Shown piece after piece: positions 1-9,200 of a DNA stretch of 15,017 nucleotides (its first letter is position 1; every line of letters begins with the position of its first letter). The position numbers and the translations under genes are program-made. The notes beneath the pieces were generated by a model. That model saw only the letters and a list, made by a program, of their open reading frames with translations. It ran no database searches and had not been told where the DNA came from. This stretch comes from Chloromonas sp. AAM2. Taxonomy: Eukaryota; Chlorophyta; Chlorophyceae; Chlamydomonadales; Chlamydomonadaceae. Location: assembly GCA_004335635.1 (NCBI GenBank), contig QAXH01000034.1, positions 1-15,017 of the forward strand, given 5' to 3'.

Positions 1-158
1 CTGCTGTGGCATCCGGCAACAAGTTCCTTAGTCAATTCCTTATGTCACGTAGACAATTCTCGAGGCAATAGTCGCTCATTTCCCTTATTTGAACCCTCAA
101 ATGAACCCCCTACTGAACGCCCGACACACCATCGGCCCCCATCACAATGGTTGTCCAG
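1..158 (+). other. 3' end of an upstream intron of the WD40 gene
   Basis: No family-like coding sequence is visible before the acceptor at 157-158. A frame opens at an ATG at 89, but its residues (NPLLNARHTIGPHHN) do not resemble the strand expected before GDMHGNVRVYDL. Confidence 0.55.
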
Positions 159-287
159 GTGACATGCATGGCAATGTGCGCGTGTACGACCTCTCCACCC
201 TCGCCCTGCTGCCTGGGGCCGTTAAGGAGGCGCATGATGGGCCTGTGCTGTCAATGGACTACTCTCCACCCACACCGGGCCATGCAG
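159..287 (+). CDS. Exon 1 in window: WD40 blades (GD..GNVRVYDL, EAHDGPV)
   Basis: The acceptor is the AG at 157-158 (ttgtccag). Entry in phase 1 would complete a Gly codon if the preceding exon ends in G. The exon encodes GDMHGNVRVYDLSTL, the closing strand of one blade, then EAHDGPVLSMDYSP, the start of the next. The open frame continues upstream to an ATG at 89, but those residues do not look like the family, so I treat 1-158 as intron. The donor is catgcag|gtgtgt at 288, phase 1. Confidence 0.75.
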
Positions 288-3200
288 GTGTGTGAGAGTG
301 TGTGTGAGAGTGTGATGTGAGAGGGGGAGAGAGAGTGTGTGCGTGTGATGTGTGTGAGAGAGGGAGAGTGTGTGCATGTGATGTGTGTGTGTGAGAGAGA
401 GAGATAGAGAGTGTGAGTGTGATGCATGAGAGTGGATGCTGTGAGTATGATGTGTGCTTTCAGTGGAGAATCTCCATAGCGAGTGTAAGGTTGTCGGGAG
501 AAGTTCACACCAGCAGGCTGTGGTGGCATGCATTCTTCGGGCCGCCTGACATGAACGCCTTGTGTTGCGTGCTTTCTTTTCCACAGGTTTCCTGGCTACC
601 GCAGGCAAGGACGGTGTGATCCACGTGTTTGACGTTTCTCAGGCCTACACGCTGGTCAACACCTTGGAGGAGCACAGTGCTGCCGTGACAGCCGTCAGGT
701 TCAGGTGGGACATGTTTGAAGCAGGGGAAAGAATGCTTCATCATCATCGTTCGCTGTTTTGCCTACTACAGTTTCACCCCCTGCGGTGCTGCAGACCAAA
801 CAGTCTATGTTAGACCAATACCCTAGGAAATGAACAAGATGTTAGCTCCCTAAGTTAGCAAGAGAGCTAACGGTCACCCTATGTAACACTTGCTCCGAGC
901 GACAAGGTGAGGCCACCAGTCTTGACACTAACCTGTGCGTACCACCTGTTCACCAATGCCAATGTCATCGTCTTGACGTATCTGGAATGTGTGGATGCCT
1001 GGCGGCGCACCTGTCTGCCTGCAGTCCATGCGGTCTGCGCCTCCTGAGTGCCTCTGCCGACCGTCAACTGCTTTTCCGGCGCATCTCCCGCCCGGAGGAC
1101 TGCACAACCGAGCTCTACGCAACCGTGCGGATGCCTGGTGGCATGACCGGCCCAAATCCGGGAATTTCGAACGCGCATGGCAGAAGTAGTGCTGCAGCGG
1201 CGGGTGCAGCCGGGAAGGGTATGATCTACGATTTGGCTGTCCATAGTGGCGTGGCAGTTGCGGCGGTGCAAGGCGGGGCGCTGCGTGTGTATGACGTCGA
1301 AGCGGGCACTCTAATGGGCGTCGTGGACGGCGGACAAACGAACGCAGGTGCGACGGACGTTTGGTGATTGCGATGGGCGTGCGACTGATGATAAGCCAAT
1401 CATGTGTGCTGTCGTGCGAGGATTGACACTGAACAACGGGATTGTTTGTGTGCACCAGATGAACCAAACTTTGCTGGTCGTCCCCCAATGTCGATGATCG
1501 GGCCAACGTTGGTATTTGGTATTTGCGTGATCTCAGCATCCATCGTTCCAAACACATTCCTGATCTGTCATTCCTGTCAGGTGCGGCATGTTAGGGTCAA
1601 GCGACGTGCTGACAAAATATAGCAAAGGACGTTGGTTGCGGTTTGTGTTGGTGTGGCCAACTGAGGCGTGGAATAAGCTGAGAATTTTTTGAATGTTTTT
1701 GAATGTGGTGACCTGCCTTTCAGGAGACTTTGTGCGTGTCACCCTGGACGCAACCGGCATGTGTGCTGTTTGTGCCTGCGCTGACGGCAGCATAGCGCTG
1801 TTCGCTCTCCCGCCCTCCCGCCTTGCTACAGCAGCCGCTCCTCCTGCCATTACTGCTAGTGCGGCGGCATCAGCCAGGGCAGCGATTGGCGGAAGGCTGG
1901 GGGCAGGCGCAAAGGCGGGAACGGGAGCGGGAGCAGGAACGTCTGTGGGACAGCTTTTAGCTCGTGTTCCTGCACATGCTGAGATGGCCACTGTGGGACT
2001 ACTACTAGATGGTGGCGCAGGGGGTGGAGCAGCCGGCCTTGCGTCAGTTGGAGGCGATGGATGCATCCTGCATTGGCAGCTACCAGCGGCTGTGCAGGCT
2101 TATTTGCAGGCCGCCCAGGCTGCGGCTGCTGCAGCAGCAGGGGACGCAGCCGCGCAAGGGCACCAGGTGGCAGGCGGGAAATCATTTGGAGTGGCTGTTG
2201 TGCGAAGGGAATCAGCGGAGACGGTGGCAGCGCAGGGTGGCATGATTAAGCGCTTGGGCATGGCGGCACAGAAAGCTACAGCTGGGGCAGCAGGGCGGCG
2301 AGGCAGTCAGGAAGTGTTGGCAGCTGACAGAGGGGCAGGCGGCAGCAGCGCTGGTGACAAGCAGGCAGCGATACAAGAAGTGCCGGCATCGGGAGCAGCT
2401 GCCGTGTCTAGCCCGGAGCAGGGCAAGCCAGGTGCGCGCTCAATACATGGCAGGGAAGCAGGTTAGTAGGCTTCACGATGGGCCCTGCTGTCAACTTGAT
2501 GTGCAACAAACACCTGCTGGTACTGTTGTCGTCCACGGTCTGTGCTTACACCAGGTTCATTGTGCGCTTGTATTTGATAACGTCCCTTCGTCTGGGGCAT
2601 GAACATTTTCTGCCCTGGTACTTCCTTTGCTAGGATACAGATCCCGGTACTTCTTTTGCTGCGATATAGATTGGTGACGCGCTCTCCTGTCTAGGCTATG
2701 TGCAACGGTCACCTGTCGCAATGTTTCCGTCTGCAGGATGGGATGACCCCGAGCGTCGTGCGTTGCTCAGCAAGACGCTTCAGCGCGTGCGCCAGGGCCT
2801 GCCCCTGCAAAGCGCCGACAAGCTTCCTCGCTGGGCCGCCGCGCGCCTTCCTCCTCCCCCGCAGGACAGCACGTCTGAGAAAGCATCACATGCGACAGCG
2901 GCCGAGCCAGAGCACGAATTGGGCGCAGAAGACCCGTCAAATGCGGCAGCAGAAGCAACAGTCAACGAGGATGACGTGTCAAAAGGAATCGCAGAAGAAG
3001 AGGCTGCGGAAGCGGTGGCAATGGTTCAGGCGCAATCGTCAGTGGAGGCATCAGGCGCGAGCAAAGGCGTTGAACCCCCACCAACGCACGCAGCGCTCTG
3101 GGCAGGAGTGGAATTTGATCTGGTAAGTGCGCGGCCATAGCATTGCTATTGTCGTCGTCACGCATTAATCCCAGCCGACGAAACGTCACCGTGTTTCGCA

Positions 3201-6200
3201 GCTAGCTTTATCATCATGCTCGTTGGCATGCCACGCGCAAAAAACTCGAGCATGCTTTTCCAACAGTCAGCATTGCCTGTCCTGCCCAATCCCGATGTCA
3301 TGCAGAACACACATGAACATGAACATAAACATAAACATGAACATGAACATGAACACAAGCCACAAGTTATTGTTTGCTTAGGAGGAGGACGATGACATGT
3401 GTGCCTATGGCAGCGAGGAAGAGCAAGAGGAGCAAACGCATGCGACAACACAGCAAGACAAGATTGTGAAACAAGAAGAGCAGGAGGCCGAGGAGGAGGA
3501 GGAAGGGGGAACGGGCGGAGAGGCTCTGGCTTGCAAGGCGGGGCCGGCGGGCAGTGGCACGCGCACAATGGGCGGGAGCCGCTTTAATGTGCAATCCAAC
3601 CAGGTTGACGCTGCAGGTGAGGCTGAATGGGCACGTGAAGGATTCTGTCGGCTTGGAAACGTAGACTAACCATGTAACTGCTTTTAGATATGTGATATAC
3701 ATATGTATTTACACCAGGGAAGCCATCAGCTAACCATAACGTAGACTAACCATGTAACTGCTACTGGACATGTGGTCGATGCTGCCGGTGAGGGTGAGTG
3801 GGCATTCAGGCGCATGGGTGGTTGGGTGGGCCCATGACAATGAGACATGATTAAAGATCTACGGCTTGCAACCAAGCCTAGCTGCACCAGTTCAAAGACC
3901 GATTTTGGCCCAATGTGATGCAACCCCAAGTCATCTGAACAGCAGGTGGCCGTGCAGAGCAATGACGGACAACAGCATGGACGCCTTCCAAGGCTTGTAT
4001 TGAGTACAAGTACAGACGTCAGGCTGCTCAGCTTGCCTGCTTCAGCTGTGGCTTTGAATCTGGTGCCTTGCCGCACAATCGTGCAGATGATGAGTCGGCT
4101 GAGGAGGAGTGGCCAGCCTCTGGTGGCGGATCCAACAACCCTAGAGGGAAGCAGCCAGAACCGGTTGCACCTGGGCCGGAAACGGCTGCAGACACGCACG
4201 TGTGCAGGGATCTGTTCAGGTACGGGGACAGTACAGCGGGCATCCTGATCTATTGTACGGTGATAGGTTGTCTGACAGGCGGCCGGCCTTGCCTCTTTAC
4301 TGCCACCTGCCGCATGCGAAGAATTGGTCAAACAGCCAGCAGTGTTCCATGAACATGGTTTGGTGTTCTCCTTCCTACAAAGTTGTTGAGAAATCCACGT
4401 GAAGTACAAGAAACCTGCTAGCAACAGGAGGACATCGAAACAGATCCATTTCACACTCTAATGATTAACAAGCATTTGTCAGGCACAAAACACTACTACG
4501 CCTGATCTGGCCCTATCCTGCAACGGGACAGCACCGTTGCTGCCTGTGCATTCTGTGTCTGACTTTGCAGTCTGGCTTGACGCTGGCTTTCAGTACGTGC
4601 TCCGTACATGTCGAGTAACGTACATTTCTCTTCTATAACCAGTCGGCATTCTTTCTGTTCAAGTTCGTCATTCTATGTCCTGACTCCACCGTGTAATCTC
4701 TGAGACTCCAGGCTATCCCTCTTCATACCCACAGGGAGCACTACGGTCAGTTGGAGTCCTGCCAGGCCTCTAGAAGCAACACACCCCTAGCGCTGGGCAT
4801 GGCTGCAGCGGGCCTGAATGCTTGGCCTAACGGGGCAGCAGGTGGAGCAGGGGCGGAAGATCCCAGGGGCGGCAGGCGACTGAGTCTCACGGCCGCTGTG
4901 CGCAGACTGGCGTCCACTCTACTGGCAGCGGGTAAGATGGGAAGCGAACAAACCAACTCTTTGGTGTTGTCAGGCGTCGCTGGCCTCTCGGCAAGTGGTT
5001 TGCAGTCCGGCAAGTTGACAAACTTCCTGTAACTTCCTGTACTTCGTTGTAACTGAATTGCGGGACGCATCCCTTGTGCGCATTGCACGCATCGACACGA
5101 GTGTAAAAAGACAACAAAAAAGACAAGTTGCAGCGCTGACGCATGACATTGTTTCATGTTTGCAGGTCCGGCCGGAGAGGCGATGGTGGAGGCTGCCACC
5201 GCCACGCCCCTGGGCGCCACAGCTGTGGCATCGCGCTGCACACCTCCGCTGCCATCACGCGCAACCGCCATGCATGTCTGGTCAGCTCATCCGTCGTCGG
5301 ACCCAACCCAAGATAACCGCCCGCCTGCCACTGCAGACAAAATCACGTCGCATGCAGCAAAAGCCGATGCAGTCAATCTTGCGACAGGCGCACCAGCTAC
5401 CCCTGTCCTGGTGGCGACGGCTGGTGCTTTCAACGGAAACCTGCCGCCGGCCAATCTATCACGGACGCCATGCCTTCTTTTGGAGGCCGCGCACGCTGAT
5501 GGAGATGGAATGGGCGCGATGAGTGCCCGCACGCCGCTGGGTGTGCCGTGCATGCCAGACGGGCTGGTTGCAGCCAGAGACAACAGGGCAGGTGCGACTG
5601 ATCTTATTACTATTATTTCTATTGTTATTGTTATTATTTTATCGTCTGCGTGCAATTGAAGACCGTCTGATCACATGCCTCCCTTTGCATCGTTGTGGGC
5701 CGATCAACTGCATGGTCATGCTCGGGTCGCTCCTGCTTGCTTGCGTGCGTGCTGTGCTACTTAGAAGCTTGTCGGCCGTTTGTGTGGTGGTGGCAGCTGT
5801 CAACCACAGGGCGGATGCAAATGCACATGTTGCCTGCGTGCAGATTTGCAGTGTGGCTGCGTGATCTGCCGTTGAATGGTTCCTGTCGTGCTCGTACTGT
5901 TGGCATCGCTGTTGGCATTTCTTGTGCAGGTCGTTTGGAGGGTGACTTGGTGAAGATGAAGGAGCGTCTTGCCGCCTTGCAAAGCCAGTTCGCCGAGCAG
6001 CAAGCACGGAACACGCCTTGGCGCAAGGAACGCTCACATAGCCGCAACCCTTCAGCGGGAGCCGGCCTCGGCAGCCCATTCGCTCTGGCAAGCCCGCGGC
6101 CCATGGCAGAAATTGCCACCGGCAGCCCGACAATTGCGGCAGCACAAACGCTGACGCATCGTACAGGCCTTGAGGCAGCGGCTAACCAGTTGTCAGCTCC

Positions 6201-9200
6201 TGGTCGTGACATGAATCCCAAACACAGCGACTCCTTGACAGGTGCAGCTCTTGGCAGTCCGGTTTCATGCATGATGCAGCCGACAAGCTCCGAAGCGGCA
6301 CCTGCCGTTGCACCTGTAGGCTTGCATGTCGAACTGGAACCACCTGCTGGCTCAGCCTCTCAGTCCACTAACAAGGAGCCGACAGGTGCAGCTGAGGTCG
6401 CAATTGCGTCAAATGCAGTGGGAGAAGGTCAAGCACAGGCAGTAGCGCCAAAGGGCGAGAGTGCGGCAGGGGGCGAGGGAGCTGCAAAGGCTGACTTAGC
6501 CGGAACAGTGCCTGGTGTAATCGTAGCGCCACAAGCCAAGGTCGTGACTGGGCTGCGCTTGCCGGCTTGCACCATGCAGCCTCAACGAAAACGCCAACCT
6601 GAGGCCATCAGCACTACAGGAACAGATCGCACCAATCCCGCATCAGAGCTGGGATCCAATACCACAGCTGTGCCACGTGGCCAGCCCACAGCTGACATGG
6701 CTGGCCATCCCACCGCTAGCAACGTACCACATGTCGCGCATGTGATCAGGCAGCGCAGTGCCGGAGGTGTCATGTGCAGCCCTGTGCACAAACCAGCAAC
6801 TGCTACCCGGATTCCATCAGGTGGCCAGGCAGGCATGGCTGTGCTGCAGCCAGCTACTCCAGCAGCACCAGCCACAGCTCCAGCTGACCCTGCGCCCCAG
6901 CCAGCCGCTCCTGCTGCAGCGCCGGCAGCACCAGCACCAGCTGTAGCCAACCCTGTGCCAAGTGTGGATTCGTTGTCTCTGATGCCACAGTGCTTGAGTC
7001 AGGACTCGGGCACGCAGCCAAACAACCATGGCGATGCTACGAGCGCCGCACTGCAGCCCTCGGCGATGCAAGGTGGGCGGGCGGTTATCAGCAGTCAGAG
7101 TGGGTGCGAGGTGCAGAGCGGAGCTTCCCCTTGGCTGTTTGGTAGGGAGCAGGCAAGGGCTGCCAGTCCGCTAGCCCTGACCTCTCCACGCGCCGCTGAT
7201 CGCTATCCTTTAGCCAATGCGCCGCACAACCAGGACACGATTACTGCAGCGTACCGCCTCGCCACCCTCGCTTCAAATCCCCTGGCCCCCCATTGCCCCA
7301 CTGCCACCACAGCACCCACAGCCAATGCCTCGCCAGGACCAAGCCTGCGTTGCAATTTGGCATTCGACTTGGAAGCAGTAGCCACGCCGAATCTGCAGCC
7401 TGCCCCCGCTGCAACCGCCAAAACTGAACCAACTTCCACCCCTGTCTTGGTGGTTGCCACATTAACCACAACTGAATCAACTGTCACTCAGCTGACTGAG
7501 GTTCAGACGTCAGTTGCTGTGAGAATGAGGGCAGGAGTCTCAGACGGTGATGCAGCAACTGCACAAGCAATTGATTCAGTAGCTGTAACGGCTGCATCAA
7601 AACAATCAGATTGCCCAGCCACTATTACCAGCCAGCAAGATGCACCTGGTGCTTCTGGCCTGAGCTTGGCAGCATCAAGCCGTCAGTACTGGCAGGAAAA
7701 CTCTCCGGCGAAGACTACAAGCAACACTGGACACGCGCCCCTCGGCAAGCTAGCAACAAACAAGGACAACTGTCCTGAAAACGCTGCCAGCAAACGCCAG
7801 GAGGAGACCTTATCAGGTCAAGCCTTGGGCATCAGCAAAGGTCCACAGGACCCTTCCACCAGCAGTCATCATCATCTTGAGGACGCGAGGGGGTGTGTCC
7901 CGCCCTTCACTCGCCGAACAGCCCGCACTGGCACCGGCATCACCAGCAACAGCAACGGCAGCAACAGCAAGTTTAGCAGCTTAATGGAAGCAACGGCAGC
8001 CTTGGCGGCCCACCACGCCTCCGTGCCCCATGCAACACAAGCTCCTGGTGGTCTCGGCATGCAATCAGCTGATGTAGTTGTCAGCAGCTCAACTCAGGCA
8101 TGCCTGTCGTCTACAGCAGCAGCAGCCACAGCAGCTGCTAGCAGCTCGGCACAGGCACTTCTAGCCGTGTCTGCAGCAGCAGCCGATAGCGGCTCTGCTG
8201 TGGGATCTTGGGGCGTGCCCAAGCTTCGCATCCCTGGCGTAGCGGGGACGGGAGCTGGAGCGGGAGTGGGCGCGGGAATGGCATTGGCATCGCCTCGAGC
8301 ATCCCTTCTCGTACAGTCGCCTGCTGCTGACTCTCCAGTTGCCCAGCAGCGGCTGCCAGTGATGCACCAGGCAGCGCTGTGCTCCTTGGCTCAGGCAGTG
8401 GCGGCTGTGGAGGCGTGTGTGGAGATTATAGAGCTAGGCAGGGCCGGCGCAATGGGGGTGGGAGACGCGGGGACGGGGATGGGGGTGAGTGGCGCGGAGG
8501 AGGAAGGTGGCATGGGCGCCAGAGAGAGGCGCAGGAGGGCCCAGGTAGGGTCCGGCCCTCAACATCATTGAGTTTGGTAAACTTTGCATGTGTTGATGAG
8601 ACAGAGTGGGTCTGTTCAGCTTGAGTATCATTGTCAGACACAGAGCAGAGCAGGGTGATGTGCCAAAAGTTGAGAGATTAGTCTGTAAGGTGCAGCAGCT
8701 GAGATGAGGTTGAGGTTCAGCTAAGATATTATCTGTCTGCCAAATCTGTGAGAAGATTACATCGTGCAGCTAGCTTGCATGGCACTCAGTCAGGTCATCA
8801 GTGGTGCATGCCACGTACATGTTGTGTTTGCCCACGAAGTGGCTGTGATCCTGGCGAAACCTGACGTGCAGAACCAAGCAGCCCAGGCGCTGTTTCATGC
8901 AGCGATCCAACACCACGTGGAGGCCCTGAGCAGCCTTCTCGATCGCGTACATCGCACGCCCGCCAGGAACGGCCAGACGGCGCAGACCAACGAAGGTGGC
9001 GCAGGGCAAAGCAGCTCCGTGGGCGCATCACCCTTGCATGGTGGAGCGGGGTCATCATTCGGCATCGGAGCAGCCGCAGTCGCTCCGTCTGCTTCTGACT
9101 CGAAGCTCCCTGCCTCGTCCCTCGGTCGGCTGACGCAGCAGTCCGACGGTAACCCAATCAACCAAGCTACGCTGCTGTCTACATTGAGTCCAGCGATCGA

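Noticed and set aside
222..608. Minus-strand frame with His/Ser/Leu/Thr repeats
   Set aside because: Antisense translation of the GT/GA minisatellite in intron 1, with no other support.
5695..5929. In-frame extension of the big exon upstream to an apparent start at 5695
   Set aside because: The acceptor cttgtgcag at 5929 joins in phase with exon 9, and the upstream residues (Cys/Trp/Leu-rich) differ in composition from both neighbours, so this is intron.
6582..6950. Minus-strand open frame of 122 codons inside exon 10
   Set aside because: Ala/Gly-rich antisense shadow of the Pro/Ala repeat on the + strand.
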